A stretch of 63,947 nt of DNA from Akkermansia muciniphila (GCA_947624785.1 CANQLV010000016.1:1-63947), one strand, 5' to 3'; positions 1 to 9,394 are shown, counted from the stretch's first letter. Translations and numbers: made by a program. The notes: a model not told the origin generated them from the letters alone.

Positions 1-102
1 GGCGGGCGGAGGGTGTTCACTTCCCGTGATTACCCGGAGTTCGTCATTACCGACCCCGCCGCCGTGGAGTTTTTCAAGTTTTTCACGACCAGCAATCTTT
101 AA
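1..102 (+). CDS. Prophage structural protein, C-terminal fragment (partial)
   Basis: An open frame enters from the left edge in frame 1 and stops with TAA at 100-102, leaving 33 residues that end FKFFTTSNL. No start lies inside the window. The next phage gene begins five bases later in the same direction, so this is the end of the preceding gene of the tail module. The fragment is too short for a family assignment; a tail or head-tail structural protein is inferred from position only. Confidence 0.6.
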   Translation, partial: GGRRVFTSRDYPEFVITDPAAVEFFKFFTTSNL

Positions 103-107
103 CGATT

Positions 108-575
108 ATGGACGCTTACCGCTCGCAGGATACAGTCATCTACCGCCCAATCGGAGACGATGCCCCGGAGGCGGTGGCCTTGTGCAGTTACGGGGATGTG
201 ATGCCGTCCCTGGTAACTGTGGTTCCCTCCGTCCAGGTGCAGCGCGAGGCCGTTATCGGCAGCCGCTGGATGCACCAGGCGGCACGCGGCAATGCCGGGT
301 TGCAGATGTCTTTTTCCCTGGCGCGGGCTTTCAGCACTTACGCCGCCGCCAGGGCATGGGGACTGGACATAGCGGAATTGCTGGCGCTGTACCCGGAGGG
401 CATGATCACCTGGATGACCGCCTATCATGCCGGCATCCCGCAGCGCACGCGGGAATACCACGCCACCCTTGACCATGTGCAGCCTTTGCCGCCGACCAAT
501 GATCAACGATATGGGGCCGCAGCGTTTTGGGGTGTACTGGAAATTCAACTTTTTTTAACAGGAGACATTGATTGA
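108..575 (+). CDS. Hypothetical prophage tail-module protein, 155 aa
   Basis: This 155-residue soluble protein has no signal peptide or membrane segment. It starts at an ATG five bases after the preceding stop and ends three bases before the large coiled-coil gene, so it belongs to one transcription unit of phage structural genes. In many tailed phages the position just before the tape-measure gene holds tail-assembly chaperones, which would be a reasonable guess for its job. I do not recognise the family. The stretch YPEGMITWMTAYHAGIP near residues 95-111 is the most distinctive part. Confidence 0.7.
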   Translation: MDAYRSQDTVIYRPIGDDAPEAVALCSYGDVMPSLVTVVPSVQVQREAVIGSRWMHQAARGNAGLQMSFSLARAFSTYAAARAWGLDIAELLALYPEGMITWMTAYHAGIPQRTREYHATLDHVQPLPPTNDQRYGAAAFWGVLEIQLFLTGDID

Positions 576-578
576 CCT

Positions 579-3077
579 ATGGATTATGACGTAAGCATCA
601 GCATCGGAACCACGGCCAACCTGGGAGACCTGACCAAAGCCAACAAGGCGGTGCAGGATTTGGCCAAGGCTGCCAAGCAGGTGCCGGATAGTTTACTTTC
701 CGGAGGCGTGGGCGGTACTGCTGCCCCGGCTTATACCGGGGCAGCCACCGGAGGCGGTATGACCTGGCGGCTGGAGGGAGCGGCGGAACTGTCCAATGCC
801 GTCAAGACGATGGACGGCGCCCTCAGGCAGGCGGGCAAGAATTTCACCGTGACCTCCCAGCGCCTGGACAGGAGTGCATCCTTGTTGTCCCGGAGCATCA
901 GCACGCTTACTTCCCTGCCCGGCAAGCTGCAAGCCTGGGGCAGCAGTACAATGCAGTCCTGGAACCAATTCAACGGCGGCCTGCAAAACCTCAAAAATGT
1001 GATCGGATTGGGTAAGCAGGCATGGGACCTTGGCTGGTCCATAGGAGAGTCGCTCAATGAGGCATTTGGCGTCAAGGCCAAGCAGATTGACGCCAAGCTG
1101 GCCGGCATCATCCAGGCTGCCCAGGACAAGCTGGCCCGCTGGCAGGATAGTATCAATTCCGCCCGCGCCCAGCACCGCGAGGACGCCTTTCTTAAACAAG
1201 AAGCCGCAGGCGTCAAGCAGGTCAATAACGCCTACGCCGCCCGGCTGCGCACCATTGAGGCCATTGACCGCAAGGCCATGGCCGGGCTGGAAATGCAGAA
1301 GAAACTGCTCCAAATTGAAAACGAGAAGAACCGCAGCATTGTCAACCAGCGCCGCATCCGGGGTGAGATTACCGAATCCCAGACGCGGGATGAATTGGCC
1401 AGGATTGATGCCAAAGACGCCAACGAGCGCATGGATATTGAGCGCAAGCAGGCTGACCAGGCGGCACAGACGGCCCAGGCCAGGGCGGATGCCGCCGAGG
1501 AACGCTACCGTAAACTATTGGAGTTTTCCCGTTCTTCTCAATCCAAGCAACTGGTGGAAGGGTTGAAGCCGATCCAGGTCATGGAAGAGGCCGATGCCAC
1601 CAAGAGAGCAGAAGAAGATCTTGCTCGCTGGAAGGCAATCCAGCAACGCCAGAAGGATGCTCAAAAGAAAATACAAGAGGCCATTAAAGACCAGGCACGC
1701 GCCGCTACCATGCTGCCCCTGGCAGGCGCTCCGATCGCGTTGGCACGCAAACAGGATGAAGACCAGGCACGGCAGGACTATGAGGCCGCTGTGGCTGCCC
1801 AGCATGAATTCATGCGATCCAAAGGGATGAGCTTTAACGAGACGGACAAGGGCAACGAGGAGCTTTTGAAAAAGAAGGTGGATCAGCACCGGCAAGCGCT
1901 GGGGAAATCATATGAGCACATCAGCAAAACGGGGCTGGTAGGAGATTTGAACGGGATGAATGACGATGAACGGCTGGCCGAGTATGTTCGGATTTTACAG
2001 CTGGCGCAATCAGTTATAAAGGATGACGCATCCCGCCTGGAAGAAGCCCTCCGGGAAATGCAGGACGCCAGGCAGCAGGCGGCGGAAGCCAGTTCCAGGC
2101 TGAGGGGGGTACTGACGGAGCACCAGGCCCAGACGGCGGCCAACGAGGCCGTAAACCAGGAGACGGCCAAGACCAACGCCCAGCAGGATGCCGTGAAACA
2201 TACCGATGTGATGGCCTCAGCCTTGGAAGACCGGCTCCGCAAAGAGATTGAAACCAAGCAACGGAACCAGGAAAAACAGAAGGATGCCCTGTCCAAGACC
2301 AATGAACGGCTGGATGCCAGCATGGGACGCTTCCAGCAGTATGCGGAGAGATTTGAGGGCAATGACGCCTTGGCCGCCAAGCTCAAGCAGTTTTCCGATA
2401 TTTTCGCGCGGTTGAAAGCACTGCCGCGCAGCGCCTGGAACAAGAAGGATTTGATGGATGCCAAGGCGGCCGAGAAATTCGCCAAAGAACTTTCTGAGGC
2501 TGCCAAGCATTCAACCAATCAGGATGAAAAGGGGATTGCCCAGGCGGCTATGCAGGCCATTAAGGCTTGGCAGGATGCCCTCAAGAAAGAACGGGCCATC
2601 AAGAAAAATGATAAGGAGTTGCGCGATCTGGAGCGCACTGCCCAGGATGTGGCCAATTTGTCCGGCAAGCTGCACGATGGCCAGGAGAAGGTGCTGGAGC
2701 TGGATGACTGGCTGGCCAGAATGCGTCGTAAGGTGCTGGGACGCTCCGGTGAGATCGCCAACAAGGAGCCGATAGGAGCGCTTCCGTACGCCGAAGAGAT
2801 GTTGAAGAAGGTTCTTTCCGAACAGGGCGACGGGGGAACATCTGTAACTCAGGGCGAGCGCAAGCTGCTGGAGCATCTTAAAAGCAGGCTGGAAAATGAT
2901 GACCGCCGCCTGGAAGCAGGGAATGAGTTTAATGAGATGATCGGACTGATTGACCAGATTTTAACCAGGTATTCCTCCGCGCAGTCCGCCCAGGGCAAAC
3001 TGTCCGGAGAAGTGGCCCGCCTCAAGGCGCGGCTGGATAAGATTGATTCCCAGGGGAAATTCGGACCACGCAGATGA
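579..3077 (+). CDS. Coiled-coil tape-measure-like prophage protein, 832 aa
   Basis: The protein is very rich in Ala, Lys, Glu, Gln, Arg and Asp and has long heptad-like stretches (roughly residues 160-320, 330-420, 480-600 and 640-720), with a Gly-rich patch near residues 42-62. This composition and its place among tail genes suggest a tail length-determining (tape-measure) protein. Against that, I see no clear membrane segments, which many tape measures carry, and at 832 aa it is of modest length. The ATG follows the previous stop by three bases, and the stop overlaps the next start by four bases (ATGA at 3074-3077), indicating translational coupling. Confidence 0.7.
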   Translation: MDYDVSISIGTTANLGDLTKANKAVQDLAKAAKQVPDSLLSGGVGGTAAPAYTGAATGGGMTWRLEGAAELSNAVKTMDGALRQAGKNFTVTSQRLDRSASLLSRSISTLTSLPGKLQAWGSSTMQSWNQFNGGLQNLKNVIGLGKQAWDLGWSIGESLNEAFGVKAKQIDAKLAGIIQAAQDKLARWQDSINSARAQHREDAFLKQEAAGVKQVNNAYAARLRTIEAIDRKAMAGLEMQKKLLQIENEKNRSIVNQRRIRGEITESQTRDELARIDAKDANERMDIERKQADQAAQTAQARADAAEERYRKLLEFSRSSQSKQLVEGLKPIQVMEEADATKRAEEDLARWKAIQQRQKDAQKKIQEAIKDQARAATMLPLAGAPIALARKQDEDQARQDYEAAVAAQHEFMRSKGMSFNETDKGNEELLKKKVDQHRQALGKSYEHISKTGLVGDLNGMNDDERLAEYVRILQLAQSVIKDDASRLEEALREMQDARQQAAEASSRLRGVLTEHQAQTAANEAVNQETAKTNAQQDAVKHTDVMASALEDRLRKEIETKQRNQEKQKDALSKTNERLDASMGRFQQYAERFEGNDALAAKLKQFSDIFARLKALPRSAWNKKDLMDAKAAEKFAKELSEAAKHSTNQDEKGIAQAAMQAIKAWQDALKKERAIKKNDKELRDLERTAQDVANLSGKLHDGQEKVLELDDWLARMRRKVLGRSGEIANKEPIGALPYAEEMLKKVLSEQGDGGTSVTQGERKLLEHLKSRLENDDRRLEAGNEFNEMIGLIDQILTRYSSAQSAQGKLSGEVARLKARLDKIDSQGKFGPRR

Positions 3078-5228
3078 AGACTGTTGAACTTACGGACAAG
3101 GCCCTGGAAGACGCGTCTTACAGCTGGCAGAATTTTACGCCGATGTGCGTTTCCTGGCGGCAGATAATCCGCCGCAACGATGAGCCGCCTCCCTATCTAT
3201 ATAAAGAGCCGGCGCGCATTGTCTGGCACGGCTCCACCATCATGGAAGGAACAGTCCGGCGTTGCCGTCCCTCCTTTTCCGGCAACAGCTGGGCGTGGCA
3301 AATAGATGTGCATGACATCCTCAAACCTCTGGAAGGGACGCTTTGCTTTAACGCCTCCGGCAGCCTGAAAGGCGCTCTGTATGCCGCTGTGGAGGGCGGC
3401 AGCGGTGCGGATGCTCCGCGCAAAGTGTCTATTGCCGGGACGCTGAACCGCATCCTGAAAGATGCCCGCAAGCATGGATTGCTGGGGGCGGATGTAGGAA
3501 TTCAGGTGGACGTTTCCCCCGCGGCCTGGGTGTGGAACACGGCCCTGGCATGCGATACTTACGCGGGCGTGTTGCGCAAGCTGTTGGGGGCACGCCCCGG
3601 CATGGTGTGCTGGGTTGATTATTCCGGTTCTTCTCCCGTGATCAGGGTTGCGGATGGTGCCGTCCTTCCTGCGGTCACGCTGGATCGCGCCGGGAATTTG
3701 CTGACGGCCATCGATTTGGACCCGCGCCATGACCTGGTTCCCCCTGCGGTGGGCGTGGTACTGACGGCCGGGAACATGGCCCGTCAATCCCAGGTTTGGC
3801 CGCGCGGGGCTTCCCTGCGCCAGGAGGGATGCGTAACCGTGCAGCTGGCCATGCCCGGAACCACACCGGAAACGGAAGACGAACCGCCCAGCTCCGAATC
3901 TCCCATCTGGTCTTTCTTAAAGCCCGAGATACTGGTGCTTGGAGACAAGCTGCCCACCGGACCTGATGACGCGGCCGAGTGGTGGCAGGGGAAAGTTCCC
4001 AAGCTGGCGGAAGTTCCGGGGGGCGCGTTTCGGGGCTGTGAAGAAAACCGTTCTGAAAAACAAGGCCAGCGACGCCAGCAATTACAGCACGGCGGAAAGC
4101 GCCCAGGTTTATGAGTTGATCAAAGGGGATTTGTCGCCGGCATGCAAACTGATCAAGTGGTGTTATGTATCACTGACGCAGGAAGTTTATATCACGGTGC
4201 CGCCCCGTCCGGGGTTTGAATTGCTTTTTGGCAAGCAGAAGATCGTGAACGGCCAGAAACGCTGGTACAGCAAACTGACATGGAGGGGGCGCACGGTCAA
4301 CACTCCCAGGCGTTGGTACAGGGCCGACAAGTCCGGGACAACGGGGCCGGAAGATGGTTCCTCAATACCGGACAAGCCGGACACAGGAGGGACAGAGCAA
4401 GAATGGCCGGATTATACCGGCGTCCTGCGGGATTATTATGAGATTACCCGGCAGCTTCCCTGGGAGGGGACGTTGCAGTCCTTGCGGGCCTTGTCTCCTG
4501 CCGGGCTGGTAGGCCGTCAATTATCCATTACAGGCGGCCGCGCGGAATGGGTGGATATGTCCACTGTGGTGCAAGGGGTAAACGTAGATTTAGCCGGTAA
4601 CAGAACGTCTATTAACACAGGGGTGCCGGCGCATTTATCGTTGCAGGATATGATGGACCGCGCCAAGTCCCTGCAATCCGGCCAAGATGATCTGGACCAG
4701 GATGACCAGCAGGACAACCCGGTCCAGACTCTCCAATATGACGATGATGCCCGTAAATCTCCGGAGGCTCCCACTTTCGGGCCGGAAGGGGAAGTCGTCT
4801 GGACCGAGGCGCCCGACCGTCCAGCGGGTTTTGGGTTCCAGGTTGTCCTGGATTGGGATGACGATAATACTACCGTGACCGGCTATCGGTTGCGGCCGGG
4901 GCTGCTGCTGCTCAACGGGACGACGTTCTGCAACGCCGCCCCGGAACCTACCGAAGGAGACTGGTACAAGGGGGCCGTTACCAGTGGGGAAATTTGGCTC
5001 AATGTTAGGTTCAGCGGCAAAGGGAAGTACCAGGGCAGCACGGTAGCGTATTCACAAGGGCCTGTCAGTCCTCTTCGTCTCCAACCGGAGGAACCGGACG
5101 GGGAAGAGTTTTATTACTCCTTCCATCTGGCCACCATTACAGCCGATCATGAAGTCATCCAGTATGAACTGGGTTCCATCCAGATTCCCGTTCATGGCGG
5201 TTCCAATTATCCCTACGGCCCCGCCTAA
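3074..5228 (+). pseudogene. Tail hub/tip-like prophage protein interrupted by an apparent frameshift
   Basis: Two overlapping frames look like one gene. The first (3074-4114) reads sensibly to about residue 316 and then turns into a basic low-complexity tail. The second frame (open 3939-5228) becomes sensible from about 4025 (FGAVKKTVLKNKASDAS) and continues to the stop at 5228. The frames join if one G is removed from a six-G run at 4018-4023, giving about 717 residues. The N-terminal half (RILKDARKHGLLGADVGIQV, TYAGVLRKLLGARPGM) vaguely resembles baseplate hub proteins; the C-terminal half looks like beta-rich tail-tip sequence. The cause may be a real mutation, a +1 recoding site or a homopolymer sequencing error. 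Function is inferred from context. Confidence 0.6.
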
Positions 5229-5245
5229 ACAAGAGAGAAATAACG

Positions 5246-5962
5246 ATGATCAGAATTACCATTTTAACCTTCAATCGTGATGCGGCGCTATCCCTGGCGG
5301 CATTGCGTTGCGTGCGCCGGCGTTTGCCGGATGCCGCTGTAACGGTAGCCGATGATGGACACGATCCGGTCACGGCAGATGTGGCCGCCCAAATGCAAGC
5401 CCTGGGCGCCATGTATGTGCAGACGGATTTTCCACGGCGCGGCAACCTCAACGGCAGTTCCTGCGTGCGTGGCATCCTGGAAACGTTGCTGGACGGCACA
5501 GCCGATGACGATGTAGCCATCAAGCTGGATGCCGACACGGCATTGCGTTCTGACGGACCTGTGCGCCGGATGCTGGCGGCGGGTACGGAAGGCTTCGGCA
5601 GCTGCTGCGACGGCCGGATCATGTGCGGCCTGTGCTACGGGTTCACGGGTTCCGCGTTGCGCCGCATGCTGGCAGTTCTGGACCGTCTGCCCATTGGGGG
5701 TGACGATCCGGAGGATATAGCAACGGGACGCTTGGCCATGGCCGCAGGGGTTCCGCTTCACATAGAGCGGCCCTGGGCGGCATCACGGCCGGAGGGGCGC
5801 TGGGCGGCCTACCGCTGGCCAACGATGCCGGCAGTAGCCAAATATGATCGGCTGGACGTGGTGACGCTGGGCACTCTTCACATGCCCCGGCAGCAGATGG
5901 ACGCAGCAGAGTTCATCCGCGTATTTGACGAGTTGGCCGCCAGGGACGTGATCGGGGAGTAG
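5246..5962 (+). CDS. GT2-like (GT-A fold) glycosyltransferase, prophage cargo
   Basis: The 238-residue protein starts like family 2 glycosyltransferases (MIRITILTFNRDAAL) and carries a metal-binding DxD-type motif in KLDADT (D95, D97), preceded by a nucleotide-binding-like VTVADDG at 33-39. GDDPED near residues 150-155 could supply an acidic catalytic position. It lies 17 bases after the tail hub/tip gene, in the same direction, and is the last gene before the CRISPR array. Such cargo can alter host surface glycans or decorate virion proteins; which applies here cannot be told from sequence. There is no signal peptide, so it is probably cytoplasmic. Confidence 0.75.
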   Translation: MIRITILTFNRDAALSLAALRCVRRRLPDAAVTVADDGHDPVTADVAAQMQALGAMYVQTDFPRRGNLNGSSCVRGILETLLDGTADDDVAIKLDADTALRSDGPVRRMLAAGTEGFGSCCDGRIMCGLCYGFTGSALRRMLAVLDRLPIGGDDPEDIATGRLAMAAGVPLHIERPWAASRPEGRWAAYRWPTMPAVAKYDRLDVVTLGTLHMPRQQMDAAEFIRVFDELAARDVIGE

Positions 5963-6094
5963 AGGGCAGTTCAAGCCGTTTTCAAGGGAGGTGCAACCAG
6001 GTTGCAATGGGGATGCAGCGGACAGACGTTCAAGGGCGTTTTTCCACAATGCTTGATAATTTTTCTACAAAGCATTGCGACGTTACATTTCACA
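5963..6094. other. Prophage-CRISPR junction with small inverted repeats
   Basis: This 132-base noncoding strip separates the last phage gene from the first CRISPR repeat. It holds a hairpin with a 6-bp stem (TGCAAC/GTTGCA, 5992-6006), a second inverted repeat CAATGCT/AGCATTG (6047-6053 and 6071-6077) around an AT-rich loop, and an imperfect direct repeat, GTTCAAGCCGTTTTC near 5969 and GTTCAAGGGCGTTTTTC near 6029. It could be a phage transcription terminator region or an attachment-site remnant. No gene is visible. Confidence 0.35.
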
Positions 6095-6647
6095 GTTTCA
6101 ATCCACGCACCCGTGAGGGTGCGACTGGACTCAAACCCATAGGCGCCCCCGTCAAGCTTGTTTCAATCCACGCACCCGTGAGGGTGCGACAGCAAGTGGG
6201 CACATGCGCATAGGCGTGATGGCAAGTTTCAATCCACGCACCCGTGAGGGTGCGACAACAATCAGTACCATACAGTGCACGCGGTCGCTGCCGTTTCAAT
6301 CCACGCACCCGTGAGGGTGCGACATGCCCGGTGGGCGCAACATCTTATTTGCACGGCGTTTCAATCCACGCACCCGTGAGGGTGCGACCGAAACAACATA
6401 GCACAAAAACAAAAACAACAAGTTTCAATCCACGCACCCGTGAGGGTGCGACTTGTGTTTGTTCTTTGTGCTGTATGCTCATTTTCGTTTCAATCCACGC
6501 ACCCGTGAGGGTGCGACAGAGCAAGGACCAAAATACTTTGGGATGCGAATAGTTTCAATCCACGCACCCGTGAGGGTGCGACACTTCCCAGCCACAAGCT
6601 CCATAAGTCAATTTTTGTTTCAATCCACGCACCCGTGAGGGTGCGAC
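6095..6647 (-). CRISPR. Type I-C-like CRISPR array, 9 repeats and 8 spacers
   Basis: Nine identical 31-bp repeats start at 6095, 6160, 6226, 6293, 6358, 6422, 6487, 6552 and 6617. On the plus strand each begins GTTTCAATCC and ends GGGTGCGAC, with an internal 7-bp stem CGCACCC/GGGTGCG around GTGA. Spacers are 33-36 bp. The reverse complement, ending GGATTGAAAC, matches the usual orientation of type I-C repeats, so transcription is inferred on the minus strand with the leader to the right of 6647. All repeats are perfect, including the last at either end. No cas gene is present in the window. Spacer 5 (6389-6421) is A-rich and of low complexity. Confidence 0.97.
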
Positions 6648-7027
6648 GGCGGAAGGGAATATGCGTTGAAAGTTAATGGTGCAAACAGCTTTTTGCGCCA
6701 ACCTCCTTCCAAATGGATATCCTTCACGCCTTAAAGTTTATTACAGGAAATGTCAATCTACTGATTTCAACGACTTACAGCAATCGCCGATCTCCCGGGA
6801 AATTTCTGTGAGCTTGGGGTTGGCGCAAACAGATTGCCGGCTCTGCCCTCCATCCAGGAGTTACCAATTCCTACCCGTTTCATCAACCTGTTTTTATGCT
6901 AGACGGTCTGCCGTTCTCCGTCCAGCAACTTTTTCCTTCACGGTCATTTCAAAAATAAAAGGCCGCTCCGTATCCAACGGAGCGGCCTTGAAGTGTTCTC
7001 CAGTATCAAATACCGCTAAAGAAACCG
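6648..7027. other. Intergenic region: putative CRISPR leader
   Basis: This 380-base gap lies between the last CRISPR repeat and glyS. If the array is read on the minus strand, the part next to 6647 is its leader. It contains a hairpin-like element at 6677-6700 (TGGTGCAAA/TTTGCGCCA, one G-T mismatch) and a perfect 12-bp inverted repeat of the same motif, TTTGCGCCAACC at 6692-6703 and GGTTGGCGCAAA at 6818-6829. The right end holds the glyS terminator. A 123-codon open frame across the region reads through the terminator and looks spurious. Confidence 0.5.
6950..6990 (-). terminator. Rho-independent terminator of glyS
   Basis: A perfect 12-bp stem (6959-6970 with 6978-6989) and 7-base loop is followed, on the minus strand, by a T-rich run (complement of 6951-6958). 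It lies about 40 bases beyond the glyS stop. Confidence 0.85.
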
Positions 7028-8605
7028 TTAACGCACGCGGGCAATGAGCCAGTGCAGCAGGTCCTTGATTGCAACGCGTTCCTGTTCCATGGAGTCGCGG
7101 TGGCGGATGGTCACCGTGTCCTTAAGGGAGGCATCGTTTTCTCCAAGGGTTTCAAAGTCCACCGTGATGCAGAAGGGCGTGCCGACTTCATCCTGGCGGC
7201 GATAGCGGCGGCCGACAGCTCCCGTTTCATCATAGAAGACGGGCATCCACGGCTGGAGCGTTTTTTCAATTTCCCGGGCGATGCGCACCTGTTCCTCGTT
7301 TTTCTTGAGCAGAGGGAAGATGGCTGCCTTGATCGGGGCCATCCTGGGCACGAAGCGAAGCACCGTGCGGACGTCTTTTTTGCCTTTGTCATCCACCAGT
7401 TCTTCTTCATCGTAAGCCTCGCAGATGATGGCCAGAATGGTGCGGTCACAACCGGCAGACGGTTCCACCACATGGGGGATGAATTTTTCCCGCGTTTCTT
7501 CGTCAAAGTATTCCAGCGGGCGCCCGGAACCTTTCTGGTGGCAGCTCAGGTCATAGTCCGTGCGGTAGGCAATGCCTTCCAGTTCCTGAATGCCGAACGG
7601 GAATTCATATTCCAGGTCGTAGGTTTTCTTGGAGTAGAAGGCCCGTTCGCCGTCCGGCACGTCCAGAATATGGATGTGTTCGCGCGGCACGCCCACTTCG
7701 TCATAGAAGCAGAGGCGGTGTTCCAGCCATTCGTCCACCAGGCGCAGGCCGTCTTCCGGCCGGCAGAAGTATTCGATTTCCATTTGTTCGAATTCGCGGG
7801 AACGGAAGGTGAAGTTGCGCGGGTTGATTTCATTGCGGAAGGATTTGCCGATCTGGGCAATCCCGAAGGGGAGCTTCACGCGGGAGCTGTCCAGGATGTT
7901 CTTGTACTGGCAGAAGATGGACTGGGCCGTTTCCGGGCGCAGCCAACCCGTGGCGCTGGGATCGTTTTCATCGGAGGTGGCTCCGATGGTCGTCTTGAAC
8001 ATGAGGTTGAATTCACGGGCTTCCGTCAGCAGGGAACCATTGGCGGGGTTGTACATGGTGGAGTCCGTCACGGTTTCCATGCGCTCACCCTTTAGTTCCA
8101 TTTCCTTGTGGGAGACGTCCTTGCCTGCCAGCTGGGCATAGTATTGGGCCGCGGTCTTGCGGGCCTTGTCCGCCTGTTTTTCAGAGTCCACCAGCACGGA
8201 GTATTCCTTTTCCATGCTCCGGGAACCGTCCTTTTTAGCGGCTCCGGTGTAGAAAAATCCCATGCCGCTTTGGGCCGGCACCTGGTCGGCGCGCAGGCGT
8301 TCCTTGGTCAGCAGGCAGTCGCACATCGGGTCGGAGAATCCGCCCACATGGCCGGATGCCACCAGTACGGAGTTATGCGTCAGGATGGAACCGTCCATGC
8401 CGACCACATCGTCGCGCTCCTGCACGTTTTTGCGCCACCAGTATTCCTTAAGGTTGCGCTTGAGTTCCACCCCCATGGGACCGTAGTCCCAGCAACCATT
8501 CAGACCGCCATAGATTTCAGCTGCCTGGAAGATGAATCCCCGCCTTTTGCAGAGGCTCACGATTTTCTCCATTCGGGCGGGATCTGTATTGGTTCTGTCT
8601 GCCAT
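7028..8605 (-). CDS. glyS: Glycyl-tRNA synthetase, single-chain (GlyQS-like) type
   Basis: This class II synthetase charges tRNA-Gly with glycine in the cytoplasm. The 525-residue protein has the homodimeric GlyRS signature YGGLNGCWDYGP (residues 32-43), motif 2 FRNEINPRNF near residue 256, and the C-terminal anticodon-binding domain (VGRRYRRQDEVGTPFC). It is the Thermus/eukaryote-like alpha2 form, not the alpha2beta2 GlyQ/GlyS pair common in proteobacteria. The start is placed at MADRTNTDP (8605); 29 further upstream codons are open but read like intergenic sequence. A strong terminator follows, and the gene appears to be transcribed alone. Confidence 0.96.
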   Translation of the reverse strand: MADRTNTDPARMEKIVSLCKRRGFIFQAAEIYGGLNGCWDYGPMGVELKRNLKEYWWRKNVQERDDVVGMDGSILTHNSVLVASGHVGGFSDPMCDCLLTKERLRADQVPAQSGMGFFYTGAAKKDGSRSMEKEYSVLVDSEKQADKARKTAAQYYAQLAGKDVSHKEMELKGERMETVTDSTMYNPANGSLLTEAREFNLMFKTTIGATSDENDPSATGWLRPETAQSIFCQYKNILDSSRVKLPFGIAQIGKSFRNEINPRNFTFRSREFEQMEIEYFCRPEDGLRLVDEWLEHRLCFYDEVGVPREHIHILDVPDGERAFYSKKTYDLEYEFPFGIQELEGIAYRTDYDLSCHQKGSGRPLEYFDEETREKFIPHVVEPSAGCDRTILAIICEAYDEEELVDDKGKKDVRTVLRFVPRMAPIKAAIFPLLKKNEEQVRIAREIEKTLQPWMPVFYDETGAVGRRYRRQDEVGTPFCITVDFETLGENDASLKDTVTIRHRDSMEQERVAIKDLLHWLIARVR

Positions 8606-8688
8606 GATAATATCTATAATTGGGTTGGCTATGCGGGTTGTATTGATGCCCGCAATCAGCGGCCAGTGAAAGCAAAAAGCGTGTCTTC

Positions 8689-9351
8689 TCAAGAATTCCA
8701 GGGGAGAGGCACATCCTTGAGCAGCTGGGAGTCATATCCGGCTTCCACCAGCGTTCGGAAGGCTTCCATCGCCTCCGGAGTCACAGGCTGTTCCGTGGAA
8801 AAACCGTGCCTGGGGTATTCCAGTATCCGCTGGAAGTCCCCCACCATGGCGGAGACAACCAGCTCCCGCGGCAGTTCCGGGGTCAAGTATTCCCGGAAAG
8901 TGACGGGAGGGGAGCTGACCGCCACCCGCGCTTCCGGCCACTGGGCCTGGAGCGTAGCCAGCGTACGCCGCTCCATGTACGGTTTTTGCAGGGCAATGAG
9001 GCTGGCAGGGTCCGGGATGCCGGCCTTTTTCAGGATTGCACGGGAAAAGCGGACGTTTTCCCCGGTGTTGGTGGATTTGTTTTCAATGAGGATACAGTCT
9101 TCCGGCACTCCCTTTTTCATGGCCGCCTCCGCAAAGAGTTCCGCTTCCGGCACGGCCCATTCCCCTGTAAAACGCCCCATCCCGCCGGAAAAGAGCAAGA
9201 GGGGAGCCAGCTTCCGAGCATAGAGTTCCGCCGCATATTCCGCCACCCGCACGTCATTGCTGCCAAGGATGAAGATGAGGTCCGCCGGGCGCAGCTCCTG
9301 CTTCACATGATGGTAGTCCCATAATATTTCTATCGCTTCCTCCGGAGTCAT
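8689..9351 (-). CDS. YdcF/DUF218-family protein
   Basis: The 220-residue protein has the hallmark DUF218 pattern: DLIFILGSND near the N-terminus, LLLFSGGMG, then a region with NTGENVRFS and a final VVSAMVGDFQRILEYP. Family members (YdcF, SanA, ElyC) act in envelope homeostasis or bind nucleotides, but most lack a defined reaction. No membrane anchor is visible here, unlike SanA/ElyC. The start at MTPEEAIEIL (9351) was chosen because the 50 upstream open codons overlap the preceding CPBP protease gene in another frame. It follows that gene by 43 bases on the same strand and is probably cotranscribed. Confidence 0.8.
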   Translation of the reverse strand: MTPEEAIEILWDYHHVKQELRPADLIFILGSNDVRVAEYAAELYARKLAPLLLFSGGMGRFTGEWAVPEAELFAEAAMKKGVPEDCILIENKSTNTGENVRFSRAILKKAGIPDPASLIALQKPYMERRTLATLQAQWPEARVAVSSPPVTFREYLTPELPRELVVSAMVGDFQRILEYPRHGFSTEQPVTPEAMEAFRTLVEAGYDSQLLKDVPLPWNS

Positions 9352-9394
9352 CGTCCCTGTGTACCCAAGAAGTTCCTTCCTGTAAACGCCGGAT

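Noticed and set aside
3939..4114. Programmed -1 frameshift in the tail gene
   Set aside because: The frames need a +1 shift to join, so the usual -1 slippage does not fit; it is kept as an apparent frameshift of unknown cause.
6007..6638. Several open frames with repeated peptides (NPRTREGAT, SIHAPVRVR)
   Set aside because: They are translations of CRISPR repeats and spacers, not genes.
6095..6647. Self-targeting spacers against the adjacent prophage
   Set aside because: No spacer match to 1-5962 was seen by eye on either strand; a proper alignment would be needed to exclude partial matches.
6676..7047. 123-codon open frame between the array and glyS
   Set aside because: It reads through the glyS terminator stem, overlaps the glyS end, and has no protein-like features.
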